This document shows positions 1-7,215 of a DNA stretch of 64,000 bases, one piece after another. This DNA is from Lysobacter antibioticus (GTDB lineage: Bacteria; Pseudomonadota; Gammaproteobacteria; Xanthomonadales; Xanthomonadaceae). The stretch spans positions 3,809,987 to 3,873,986 of the forward strand of contig NZ_CP013141.1 of NCBI RefSeq assembly GCF_001442535.1, given 5' to 3'. Position 1 is the stretch's first letter. Each line of letters begins with the position of its first letter. The notes under the pieces are model-generated. The model saw only the letters and a list, made by a program, of their open reading frames with translations, was not told the origin of the DNA and searched no databases. The position numbers and the translations under genes were made by a program.

Positions 1-40
1 CGCCCGGGCAGGGCGCGCCCGCCCCCTCCAGGAGACCGCG

Positions 41-901
41 ATGAGCGATACCCGGCTCAGCCATCCCGAACGCATCGTCTATCCCGTCGCGAAGATCAGC
101 AAAGGCGAGGTCGCCGATTATTACCGCGCGGTCGAGGCCTGGCTGCTGCCGGAACTGGTCGAACGTCCGCTGTCCTTGCTGCGCTGCCCGGACGGCATCG
201 CATCGGCGTGTTTCTTCCAGAAACACCATGCCGACAGCCTGGGCGAGGGCGTGCACCCGGTCCGCCTGCGCGAGTCCGCCGGCCAGGCCGACTACGTCTA
301 CGTGCGCGACATCGAAGGCGTGTCGGCGCTGGTGCAGATGAACACCCTGGAGTTCCATCCCTGGGGCGCGAAACGGCAGGCGCCGGACCGGCCGGATCGG
401 TTGGTGTTCGACCTGGACCCGGCCGAGGACATCGCCTGGAGCGAACTCAAGCGGGCCGGGCGCGAAGTGCGCGACCGGCTCGCCGAAATCGGGCTCGACA
501 GCTGGCCGCGCCTGTCCGGCGGCAAGGGCATGCACGTGGTGGTGCCGATCCGGCCAGGCCCGGGCTGGGCCGAGGCCAAGGCCTTCAGCGAGGCCTTCGC
601 CGACGCCATGGTCGCGCAATCGCCGCTGCGCTATGTCGCGACGGCATCCAAGGTCGCCCGCAAGGGGCGCATCTTCATCGACTGGCTGCGCAATGCGCGC
701 GGCGCCACCAGCGTGGCGAGTTGGTCGCTGCGCGCGCGCGAAGGCGCGCCGGTGGCGATGCCGTTGCGCTGGGACGAGTTCTCGCGTGCGCGTTCTTCGA
801 CCGACTTCGATCTGGCCAAGGCATTACGTCGCGCCGCGCGCCTGCGCAGCGATCCCTGGGAAGGTTTCGCCGAGAGCCGACAACGCTTGCCGACGATATG
901 A
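41..901 (+). CDS. ligD: LigD-type DNA polymerase/primase domain protein
   Basis: This encodes the primase-polymerase (PolDom) module of the bacterial non-homologous end-joining enzyme LigD, which fills gaps at double-strand breaks before ligation. The 286-aa product opens with the usual LSHPERIVYP entry motif of PolDom. It carries the catalytic metal-binding motif VFDLDP near residue 124 and the SGGKGMHVVVP nucleotide-binding segment near residue 160, both family hallmarks. An AGGAGA sequence lies just before the ATG at 41, which supports this start. However, the frame stays open without a stop to the left edge, so the window may cut a longer multi-domain LigD (nuclease and ligase domains upstream). 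The gene converges on the MgtC-family gene, with only 4 bp between the two stops. Function is confident; whether it is a stand-alone protein is not. Confidence 0.85.
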   Translation: MSDTRLSHPERIVYPVAKISKGEVADYYRAVEAWLLPELVERPLSLLRCPDGIASACFFQKHHADSLGEGVHPVRLRESAGQADYVYVRDIEGVSALVQMNTLEFHPWGAKRQAPDRPDRLVFDLDPAEDIAWSELKRAGREVRDRLAEIGLDSWPRLSGGKGMHVVVPIRPGPGWAEAKAFSEAFADAMVAQSPLRYVATASKVARKGRIFIDWLRNARGATSVASWSLRAREGAPVAMPLRWDEFSRARSSTDFDLAKALRRAARLRSDPWEGFAESRQRLPTI

Positions 902-905
902 AACC

Positions 906-1379
906 TCAGGACGACTCGTCAGGCGGCTTCATGCCGGCCTTGCGCTCGGCGAAATTGAGCAGGAACAGGACCAGCAAGGTCAGCACGGTCGCGGCGAAGG
1001 CGAGCAGGTGATAACGCAGGCCGGTGCTGGCGCCGATCACCGCGACCATCAACAGCGAGGCCGCGGTGGTGATGCCGGACACCGCCTGGCCGCCGCGCTG
1101 GGCGAATATCGTGCCGGCGCCGATGAACGAAACGCCGGCGACGACCGCCTCGACCAGGCGCAAGGGATCGATGTTGACCAGGAAGGGGATGCGGAAACGC
1201 GGGTCCATGATCGCCAACTGGCCCACGCCGACCAGCAGCGAAGAGGCGCCCGCGACCAGCATGTGGGTGCGGAATCCCGCCGGTCTATTCTTCAGTTCGC
1301 GTTCCAGGCCGATCGTGCCGCCGAGCACCATCGCGTAGGCGGTGCCGCCGACGACCCACAGCTGACTCAGCATCTCCAT
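906..1379 (-). CDS. MgtC/SapB family membrane protein
   Basis: This is a small inner-membrane protein of the MgtC/SapB family. Members are linked to magnesium limitation and acid or intracellular survival, partly by modulating the F1Fo ATPase. The 157-aa product has the family's tightly packed hydrophobic N-terminus with the signature GGTIGLERELKNRPAGFRTH, then several transmembrane segments including VVAGVSFIGAGTIF, and a short charged tail. The ATG at 1379 is chosen over a longer upstream start because GGAG sits at a good distance before it and the upstream extension is rich in Arg and Pro. It is convergent with the LigD-type gene. The 188 bp upstream, shared with the divergent gene at 1568, must contain both promoters. 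No magnesium riboswitch was recognised. Confidence 0.85.
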   Translation of the reverse strand: MEMLSQLWVVGGTAYAMVLGGTIGLERELKNRPAGFRTHMLVAGASSLLVGVGQLAIMDPRFRIPFLVNIDPLRLVEAVVAGVSFIGAGTIFAQRGGQAVSGITTAASLLMVAVIGASTGLRYHLLAFAATVLTLLVLFLLNFAERKAGMKPPDESS

Positions 1380-1567
1380 GAATGCGCTCCGGCTGGGTAA
1401 GCGTTCTTGATAGCCGGGGCCGTGTGAGGCGTCGGTGACCGCCGGCCGTCGTGACGGCGCGCAGATGAACCGCACACCCCGCGCTAACGACGCACTGTCC
1501 CGGCCTTAACTCTCCGGCGGTTAGCGTCGGCATCGTGATCCCAGCGATTCCGATCAGGAGACCGGTC

Positions 1568-1750
1568 ATGACTCGTGGAGATAAATCGTCGTACACCGAC
1601 AAGCAGAAACGCCAGGCCGAGCATATCGAGCAGCAGTACAGGAAAGATGGCGTATCGCAGAAGGAAGCCGAAGAACGCGCCTGGGCCACCGTCAACAAGC
1701 AGGATGGCGGCGGCAAGAAATCCGGTTCGGGCCGAAAAGACCATCACTGA
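1568..1750 (+). CDS. Small hydrophilic stress-type protein (plasmid-stabilisation-like family)
   Basis: This is a 60-aa, very hydrophilic, lysine-rich protein with the conserved run YTDKQKRQAEHIEQ followed by AEERAWATVNKQDGGGKKSG. Proteins with this pattern are widespread in proteobacteria. They are usually annotated as plasmid-stabilisation or general stress proteins, without proof of mechanism. The ATG at 1568 has AGGAG seven bases upstream, so it is preferred over an in-frame ATG at 1535. It begins a run of small stress-type genes (BON protein, DUF3247-like, Cys-rich protein) on the same strand. Confidence 0.7.
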   Translation: MTRGDKSSYTDKQKRQAEHIEQQYRKDGVSQKEAEERAWATVNKQDGGGKKSGSGRKDHH

Positions 1751-1890
1751 GCTCCATCCGAGTTTCATCATTCGAAGACATCGAACAGGCCCGTGCCGTA
1801 CGAAACAAGCGTTCCGACCATGGCCGCGGCTTTATGATCGGGCTCAGAGCTCGGTCCGCATGTCTCGATCCCGTATATGAGGACTCCATC

Positions 1891-2256
1891 ATGAAATCCA
1901 TGCGTCTCGCGATTCTCACCCTGACCCTGGCCGTCTCCGGCACCGCCCTGGCGGCGCCGCAGTCCGCCGGCAGCCCCACCGGCAACGATCCGGGCACGGG
2001 CACCGGCAACGAGTCGGCGCAACCGGTCAGCGATACCTGGATCACCACCAAGGTCAAGGCCGAGTTGTTGGCCGCCAAGGGCGTGACCGGCACTGATATC
2101 AGCGTCGAGACCGTCAACGGTGTGGTCAAACTGTCCGGTCATGTGGACGGCAAGACCGAGGCCGACAAGGCCGTCGAGATCGCGCGCAAGATCGACGGCG
2201 TCAAGAAGGTCGACAGCACCGCGCTGGTCTCGGCCAAGAGCGCCCACGGCAAATAA
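1891..2256 (+). CDS. Exported BON-domain protein
   Basis: This is a 121-aa periplasmic protein with a signal peptide (hydrophobic core LAILTLTLAVSGTALA, cleavage expected after ALA) and one BON domain filling residues 45-118. BON domains bind phospholipid or envelope surfaces and occur in OsmY-type osmotic or envelope stress proteins. The domain shows the typical DTWITTKVKAELLA helix and the GVVKLSGHVDGKTEADKAVE strand-turn-helix. The start at 1891 has GAGGA upstream and places the signal peptide at the N-terminus; a longer ORF from 1834 would bury it. Single-BON proteins of this size are common next to small stress genes, as here. Confidence 0.85.
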   Translation: MKSMRLAILTLTLAVSGTALAAPQSAGSPTGNDPGTGTGNESAQPVSDTWITTKVKAELLAAKGVTGTDISVETVNGVVKLSGHVDGKTEADKAVEIARKIDGVKKVDSTALVSAKSAHGK

Positions 2257-2303
2257 GCGACGGCGGGCATTCCCCGGCCTGCCGATTCGCATAGGACAGA
2301 GCG

Positions 2304-2639
2304 ATGACCCAGCTAGCCGACCGTGTTCACACCGATCCCGCCGAGATCCGCCGATTGAGCCTCTTGATCGAGCGGCTTCCCGACGAAGGCTTGGTCGATA
2401 TCGTTCTGGTCGATGGCAGTCGGCAGGTCGGGGTCGTCGCGACCCGGCCGAGTCTGCAGACCTTTCTCGACGCGCAGGGCAACGAGGGCGCCAATGCGGT
2501 ACTGCGCCTGGAAGACATACGCGGCGGCGACCGCGTCGCCTATCTGTGGCTCGACGAGATCCTGAAAGTGTGTCCGCTGCAGTCCGACGAGCGCGAATTC
2601 GTTCGTCCATCGGCCCGCCGAAAACCGACGGGCAACTAG
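2304..2639 (+). CDS. DUF3247-like protein
   Basis: This is a 111-aa cytoplasmic protein resembling the DUF3247 family, which is largely restricted to Xanthomonadaceae and has no established function. It starts MTQLADRVHTDPAEI and has a beta-rich centre (VDIVLVDGSRQVGVVATRPS), suggesting a small barrel-like fold. A second segment, GDRVAYLWLDEILKV, follows and ends in a basic tail. The family assignment is from memory of its sequence pattern and is moderate in confidence. It lies between the BON gene and a Cys-rich protein gene on the same strand, with about 50-60 bp spacings. Confidence 0.6.
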   Translation: MTQLADRVHTDPAEIRRLSLLIERLPDEGLVDIVLVDGSRQVGVVATRPSLQTFLDAQGNEGANAVLRLEDIRGGDRVAYLWLDEILKVCPLQSDEREFVRPSARRKPTGN

Positions 2640-2702
2640 CCGGCGCCGGCTGGCGAGGCCGATCTCGCCGCACGCCGCGCCGCGACACAACAGGAGCCCG
2701 TC

Positions 2703-2936
2703 ATGGCCGTTTGCGAGGTTTGCGGAAACCAGTACGACAAGACTTTCACCGTTTCGATGGGGACGCGCAGCGGCACCTTCGATTCGTTCGAGTGCGCGAT
2801 CCACGCGATGGCGCCGCGCTGCGCGCATTGCGACTGCCGCATCGTCGGGCACGGCATCGAGGACGACGGCACTTTCTACTGCTGCGTGCATTGCGCCCGC
2901 AGCGCCGGCGTCAGCGGGGTCGCGGACCGCGCATGA
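2703..2936 (+). CDS. Cys-rich metal-binding (prokaryotic metallothionein-like) protein
   Basis: This is a 77-aa protein with nine cysteines arranged as CEVC near the N-terminus, FEC in the middle, CAHCDC near residue 40 and CCVHC near residue 59. The His residues alternating with Cys are typical of zinc-ribbon or metallothionein-like metal sites. Very similar small proteins are annotated as prokaryotic metallothioneins in gammaproteobacteria. Whether it sequesters metal or is a structural zinc protein cannot be read from the sequence. AGGAG lies ten bases before the ATG. Confidence 0.6.
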   Translation: MAVCEVCGNQYDKTFTVSMGTRSGTFDSFECAIHAMAPRCAHCDCRIVGHGIEDDGTFYCCVHCARSAGVSGVADRA

Positions 2937-3076
2937 GTCTGCATCTGTGGCGAATCCGAGCGGATGGCGATTCAACGGATCGCGAGCCCCGGCGCCTGCG
3001 TGGGCCGTCGCCGGGCTGGGTGGGACGCTCGTCGATGCTGCTTCCCGCGTCGGCGGCGATCGGCGATGCTAGAGGC

Positions 3077-3703
3077 ATGCGCGCCATCCGCTCTTCCGAT
3101 CCCGGGGTCCTTCGCAGCGCGAGCGAGGGCCTGTGCTATCTGTACGTGCTGCCTTGCGCTTACGAAGACCTGCTCAAACTGGGCTTCTCGCGCGGGCCGC
3201 TGGGGCGCATCCAGGCGCTGCAGGCGCGGTTCTTCGAGTTCTTCGATCTCGACCTGGCCTTCCTGGTCGAGACCGAGACCGTCGGCGACGCGCGCAAGCT
3301 GGAATTGGACCTGCGTCATCGCTTGAGCGACTACAACGCACCGGCGCCGTTGACCGTGAACGCACAGGCCGGCGGCCACAGCGAGTGGTATCGCGGTGCC
3401 TATCGGGCGCTCGCCGAGGAGGCGGTGCGCCTGCAAGCCGTCGGCCACACCGTGCATCGCCCGCTGCGCGCCTGGCTGGGACGGCAACTCGCCGCGCAGG
3501 GCGATGACTTGTACGACCGTAGCGCCGCTCTGATGACGCAACTGCAAGGCGATGCCTCGCTGCTCGACCAACCCGGGTTGCGAACATTGCGGCGCAAATT
3601 GTTGGACTCACTCGATGCGCATGCGGCCTTGGGCGTCGAGTTGGAACCGCGCCTGCCCGAGGCCTTGCTGGCGTGGTATCGAGCGAGCGGTTGGAGAGAC
3701 TGA
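3077..3703 (+). CDS. GIY-YIG/T5orf172-like protein
   Basis: This is a 208-aa protein whose N-terminal half resembles the GIY-YIG nuclease superfamily (Mug113/T5orf172 branch). LCYLYVLP is a degenerate GIY-YIG strand, followed by LLKLGFSRGPLGRIQAL, which carries the conserved Arg, and ARKLELDLRHRLSDY. It ends with EWYRGAYRAL, where the family's Glu is found. The C-terminal half (residues 120-208) is helical and unassigned. The true start is uncertain: the ATG at 3077 has only a weak AGAGG, and an upstream in-frame ATG near 3033 is possible. A nuclease role is inferred from fold resemblance only. Confidence 0.6.
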   Translation: MRAIRSSDPGVLRSASEGLCYLYVLPCAYEDLLKLGFSRGPLGRIQALQARFFEFFDLDLAFLVETETVGDARKLELDLRHRLSDYNAPAPLTVNAQAGGHSEWYRGAYRALAEEAVRLQAVGHTVHRPLRAWLGRQLAAQGDDLYDRSAALMTQLQGDASLLDQPGLRTLRRKLLDSLDAHAALGVELEPRLPEALLAWYRASGWRD

Positions 3704-3787
3704 GAGTTCGCGCCGCGCCCGTGCTCGAACGGTGTAGATCGGCAAGCAAGGCTTCGGTATCCGTCCGCACACAGGAGCGACACGACC

Positions 3788-3994
3788 ATGACCCGACTCG
3801 ACAAGCCGCTGCGACGCGAAGTGGAGATCGACGGCAAGCTGTACACACTGACGGTCGATCCCGATGGCCTCAAACTGTCCGAGAAAGGCCGGCGCAAGGG
3901 CATCGCCCTGAGCTGGAACGACCTGGTGTCCGGCGACGCGGCGCTGGCGGCGGCCCTGCAGGCTTCGACCCGCGACGCTTCGACCATGGGCTGA
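3788..3994 (+). CDS. Small conserved hypothetical protein
   Basis: This is a 68-aa protein of unknown function with a beta-rich N-terminus (REVEIDGKLYTLTVDPDGLKL) followed by a basic patch EKGRRKGIALSW and a short Ala-rich helix. Short proteins with this transcription-cofactor-like pattern are common in proteobacteria, but I recognise no function. AGGAG lies upstream of the ATG. It ends 25 bp before the convergent AlkB-like gene. Confidence 0.6.
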   Translation: MTRLDKPLRREVEIDGKLYTLTVDPDGLKLSEKGRRKGIALSWNDLVSGDAALAAALQASTRDASTMG

Positions 3995-4018
3995 TGCGCG
4001 GCCGGGTTGCAGCCGCGC

Positions 4019-4597
4019 TCAATCGGTGCGCACCCGGAACGCCAGGCTGATGCGTGGGTCGACCACCCCGGGCGCCTTGGGGATGCCATGGTCGTAATGC
4101 TGCTGCGAGGAGTGGCTCATGACCACCAGGCTGCCGGATTCGAGCTGCAGCTGCCAGGTCGCGTGCGGCGCGCGCTTGGCCCGCACGGTCATGCGCCGGG
4201 TCGCGCCGAGCGAGAGCACCGCGATCGGCCGGCCCTGTGCGAGGTTGTGCAGCTTGTCGTTGTGCAGAGCGACGCTGTCGCGGCCGTCGCGATACAGGTT
4301 GAGGCCGACGCTGTTGAACGGGGCTCTCAATAATTCTCCGATGCGCTCTGCGGTGTCGGCGAGCATCGGCGGCAGGGTGTCGCGATCGAGGCGATACATC
4401 GCCATGCGCCGCGGCACCTCGATCAGCCGCTCGTACATCATGCGTTGTTGCGAGGTCCACGCGGCGTGTTCGAGCAGAGCCGAGAACAAGCGCATCGACC
4501 ACTCGCCATCGAACACGCCGGGCAAATAGCGCACGCCGCCTTCGGCGTCGCGGATCGGTTGCTGCGGGTCGGCGTCGAACAACGAATGCTGGTGCAT
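4019..4597 (-). CDS. AlkB-like 2-oxoglutarate/Fe(II) dioxygenase
   Basis: This 192-aa enzyme is of the AlkB family, which removes alkyl groups from DNA or RNA bases (or acts on proteins) by oxidative demethylation. The Fe(II) ligands are visible as HND near residue 117 (HxD motif) and a distal His in QQHYDHGIPK near residue 168. The 2-oxoglutarate-binding Arg is in RISLAFRVR at the C-terminus. The segment IAVLSLGATRRM is the family's central strand. Length and motif order are typical of bacterial AlkB paralogues related to eukaryotic ALKBH2/3. It is monocistronic between the hypothetical gene at 3788 and the MFS exporter gene. Confidence 0.88.
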   Translation of the reverse strand: MHQHSLFDADPQQPIRDAEGGVRYLPGVFDGEWSMRLFSALLEHAAWTSQQRMMYERLIEVPRRMAMYRLDRDTLPPMLADTAERIGELLRAPFNSVGLNLYRDGRDSVALHNDKLHNLAQGRPIAVLSLGATRRMTVRAKRAPHATWQLQLESGSLVVMSHSSQQHYDHGIPKAPGVVDPRISLAFRVRTD

Positions 4598-4654
4598 GGC
4601 GCATGATGCGACGAAACGTTCTCAAGCTGCGAGACCGGCGCGATCGCCTCGCAG

Positions 4655-5935
4655 TCAGACGGCCGCCGCCGGCTTCTCCAGTTTCGGCAGGAACCAGGCT
4701 AGCAGGCCGATCGCCGGCAGGTAGGCGCAAAGGGCGTACACCGCTTCGATACCGATGCGATCGGCGAGTTGGCCCAGGGCCGCGGCGCCGAGGCCGCCCA
4801 TGCCGAAAGCGAAGCCGAAGAACAGGCCGGCGATGACGCCGGTGCGGCCCGGTACCAGTTCTTGCGCATAGACCAGGATCGCCGAGAACGCCGAGGCCAG
4901 GACCAGGCCGATCACCACCGTCAGCGCCGTGGTCCAGAACAGGTTGGCGTGCGGGAGCAACAGGGTGAAGGGCAGCACGCCGAGGATCGAAAACCAGATC
5001 ACGTAGCGGCGGCCGATGCGGTCGCCGATCGGCCCGCCGAGCAGGGTGCCGGCGGCGACCGCGCCGAGGAAGACGAACAGATGCAGCTGCGCGTCCTGCG
5101 CCCCGAGCTGGAATTTCTCCATCAGGTAGAAGGTGTAATAGCTCGACAGGCTGGCCATGTAGAAATACTTGGAGAAGATCAGCACCGCGAGCACGGCCAT
5201 GCTGCGGGCGATGGTCTTGCGCGGCAGGGTGGCGCGCGCGGCGCTCGCCTGCTTCTTGCGCATCCCCGGGATCTGCTCGCGGTACCACACGCCGATGCGG
5301 CCGAGGATCACGATCGCGGTCAACGCGGCGAACGCGAACCAGCCGACGCTGCCCTGGCCTCGCGGCATCACCACGAAGGCGGCGAGCAGCGGGCCGAGCG
5401 CGGAACCGACGTTGCCGCCGACCTGGAACAGCGACTGGGCCAGGCCGTGACGGCCGCCCGAGGCCATGCTCGCCACCCGAGAGGATTCCGGATGGAACAC
5501 CGACGAACCCGAGCCGACCAGGGCCGCGGCGAGCAGTAGCATAGGGAAGCTCGAGGCGCGCGACAGCAGCAACAGGCCGACCAGGGTGAAGCCCATGCCG
5601 ATGGCGAGCGAATAGGGCATCGGCCGTTTGTCGGTGTAGATGCCGACCAGCGGCTGCAACAGCGAGGCGGTGACCTGGAAGGTCAGGGTGATCAGGCCGA
5701 TCTGGCCGAAATCGAGCTTGAACGCGTCCTTCAGCAGCGGGTAGATCGCCGGCAGCAGCGACTGGATCATGTCGTTGAGCAGGTGGCAGACGCTGAGCAT
5801 CGCCAGGATCGGCAAAGCGATCCGGCCGGTGGCTTCGGCAGGTTTCTGATCCGCTTCGAAAGCGGGCAGCGAGGCGGTCGCGGGAGTATCGATCGACGCA
5901 TCGTTCGAGGCGTTCTGGGTATCGAGCGTGGTCAT
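4655..5935 (-). CDS. MFS exporter of the fosmidomycin-resistance (Fsr) type
   Basis: This is a 426-aa, twelve-segment major facilitator superfamily exporter. The first helix contains AMLSVCHLLNDMIQSLLPAIYP, close to the Fsr signature. The motif-A-like loop YTDKRPMPYSLAIGMG and the GSGSSVFHPESSRVAS segment in helix 5 are characteristic of Fsr-type drug exporters. The N-terminus carries a roughly 40-residue polar extension. The ATG at 5935 is preferred over 5971, which would overlap the divergent promoter region, although no strong ribosome-binding site is visible. It is divergent from an AraC-family regulator gene, an arrangement that usually means local control of the exporter. Confidence 0.85.
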   Translation of the reverse strand: MTTLDTQNASNDASIDTPATASLPAFEADQKPAEATGRIALPILAMLSVCHLLNDMIQSLLPAIYPLLKDAFKLDFGQIGLITLTFQVTASLLQPLVGIYTDKRPMPYSLAIGMGFTLVGLLLLSRASSFPMLLLAAALVGSGSSVFHPESSRVASMASGGRHGLAQSLFQVGGNVGSALGPLLAAFVVMPRGQGSVGWFAFAALTAIVILGRIGVWYREQIPGMRKKQASAARATLPRKTIARSMAVLAVLIFSKYFYMASLSSYYTFYLMEKFQLGAQDAQLHLFVFLGAVAAGTLLGGPIGDRIGRRYVIWFSILGVLPFTLLLPHANLFWTTALTVVIGLVLASAFSAILVYAQELVPGRTGVIAGLFFGFAFGMGGLGAAALGQLADRIGIEAVYALCAYLPAIGLLAWFLPKLEKPAAAV

Positions 5936-5972
5936 GGCGACCAGTAGACGCCGCCGTGCGCATGCCCGCATT

Positions 5973-5990
5973 ATTGTTCAGGTCAACAAT
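5973..5990. promoter_or_regulatory. Perfect 6-6-6 dyad in the exporter/AraC divergent region
   Basis: ATTGTT, six spacer bases and AACAAT form a perfect inverted repeat in the 71-bp space between the MFS start (5935) and the AraC start (6007). It is AT-rich in a GC-rich background and centrally placed, so it is a candidate operator for the AraC-family regulator or for another dimeric repressor. Its position inside the longest possible AraC reading frame supports the downstream start at 6007. Confidence 0.5.
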
Positions 5991-6006
5991 CTTCGAGATC
6001 GGGCCA

Positions 6007-6801
6007 ATGCGCAACGTGCTTGCGAACCAGGTCGACGCCTTGCCGGGCTGGATCGTCGCTACCTCGAACGACTATCCGACCCACCACCGCATCGCCCGCC
6101 ATCGCCATCGCCGCTCGCAACTGCTGTATGCCGCGCACGGGATCATGGTGGTCGGCACCGAGACCGGGCGCTGGATCGTGCCGCCCGAGCGGGCCGCCTG
6201 GATTCCCTCGGGCATGGCCCACGACGTACACGTCCTGGCCGCGATCAGCACCCGCAGCGTGTATGTCGAACCCGAGGTCAACGCGGCCTTGCCGCAGGAC
6301 TGCCGGGTGATCGGGGTATCGCCGCTGATGCGGCAGTTGCTGCTGGAAACCCGCGACCTGCCGCTGCAGGCCGAAAGCGGCTCGCGCCCGGACCTGATCT
6401 ATTCGCTGATCGTGCAGGAGATCGAACGCGCGCCGGTGTTGCCCTTGGACATTCCGTTCCCGGCCGATCCGCGCCTGGCCAAGCGTTGCCGCACCTATCT
6501 CGCGCGCCCCTCGCCGCACGACACCATCGACGATTGGTGCCGCGACCTGGCGATGAGCCGGCGCACCTTCACCCGGCGTTTCCGTAGCGAAACCGGCAGC
6601 AGTTTTGCGCAGTGGTGCCGGCAGGCGGCGATCTTCGCCGCCTTGCCGCGGCTGGCCGCAGGCGAGCCGATCACGACCTTGGCGTTGGACCTGGGCTACG
6701 AAAGCGCTTCGGCGTTCACGACCATGTTCAAGCGTCTGATCGGGATGCCGCCGAGCCGGTATCTGGCGATGTCGCATGGGCCTGCGCGCGAGAGCGCTTG
6801 A
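6007..6801 (+). CDS. AraC-family transcriptional regulator with cupin sensor domain
   Basis: This 264-aa regulator has an N-terminal cupin-like domain (TGRWIVPPERAAWIPSGMAH, residues about 50-75) and a C-terminal pair of helix-turn-helix motifs. The second HTH reads ITTLALDLGYESASAFTTMF followed by KRLIGMPPSRYL, the classic AraC signature. This N-cupin/C-HTH layout is typical of regulators that control a divergent MFS exporter. The start at 6007 is inferred. An in-frame ATG at 5956 exists, but it would put the intergenic dyad inside the coding region. Confidence 0.85.
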   Translation: MRNVLANQVDALPGWIVATSNDYPTHHRIARHRHRRSQLLYAAHGIMVVGTETGRWIVPPERAAWIPSGMAHDVHVLAAISTRSVYVEPEVNAALPQDCRVIGVSPLMRQLLLETRDLPLQAESGSRPDLIYSLIVQEIERAPVLPLDIPFPADPRLAKRCRTYLARPSPHDTIDDWCRDLAMSRRTFTRRFRSETGSSFAQWCRQAAIFAALPRLAAGEPITTLALDLGYESASAFTTMFKRLIGMPPSRYLAMSHGPARESA

Positions 6802-6809
6802 GCCAGCAA

Positions 6810-6989
6810 GGGTAGGAGCGGCGCAAGCCGCGACCGTGATCCGCAAACGCCCGCGTCATTCGATGTCCGGCTTTGGAACGATGTCCGGCGTGTGGCCGGA
6901 CGGTTCGGTCGGCTTTCGTTGCCAGGCCTTTGTCCGATACCGACGTCGATTCCGTGATTGTGCGGTCGCGGCATGCGCCGCTCCTACCC
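6810..6989. repeat. REP-like element: 27-bp inverted repeats flanking about 126 bp
   Basis: Two 27-bp arms, 6810-6836 and 6963-6989, are inverse complements with one mismatch. The arms begin GGGTAGGAGCGG and contain a pattern familiar from extragenic repeats of Xanthomonadaceae. They frame a 126-bp non-coding core in the 414-bp gap between the AraC gene and the gene ending at 7216. This could be a REP doublet or a small miniature transposon remnant. No target-site duplication was established. Confidence 0.65.
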
Positions 6990-7029
6990 AGAAGCTGCGA
7001 AGCGTCGTGCTGACGACGCGGCTCCGGCG

Positions 7030-7053
7030 AAGCGGGACGCAAGCGTCCCGCTT
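7030..7053. repeat. Perfect 10-bp hairpin
   Basis: AAGCGGGACG, loop CAAG, CGTCCCGCTT forms a perfect stem-loop in the same intergenic region as the 6810-6989 element. It has no T-run on either side, so it looks like an extragenic hairpin repeat rather than a Rho-independent terminator. Confidence 0.5.
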
Positions 7054-7116
7054 CCCGAAACCACGATCAGCGCGAACTCGCGGATCGCCGCCCAGGTCGG
7101 TTACGGCTCCGAGCCG

Positions 7117-7138
7117 GCCTTCAGCCGCGGCTGAAGGC
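7117..7138. terminator. 22-bp perfect palindrome downstream of the gene ending at 7216
   Basis: GCCTTCAGCCG followed directly by its inverse complement lies about 80 bp past the stop of the minus-strand gene at 7216. It could form a hairpin that slows or ends transcription, but there is no clear U-tract. It may equally be another extragenic palindrome. Confidence 0.3.
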
Positions 7139-7215
7139 GTCTGTTCGGCAGCGCGCCGAGCGATTACCGCAAGCGGCTGCGCGCGCCGCCGCTGCGCTGA
7201 GTGCGCCGGCGACGC

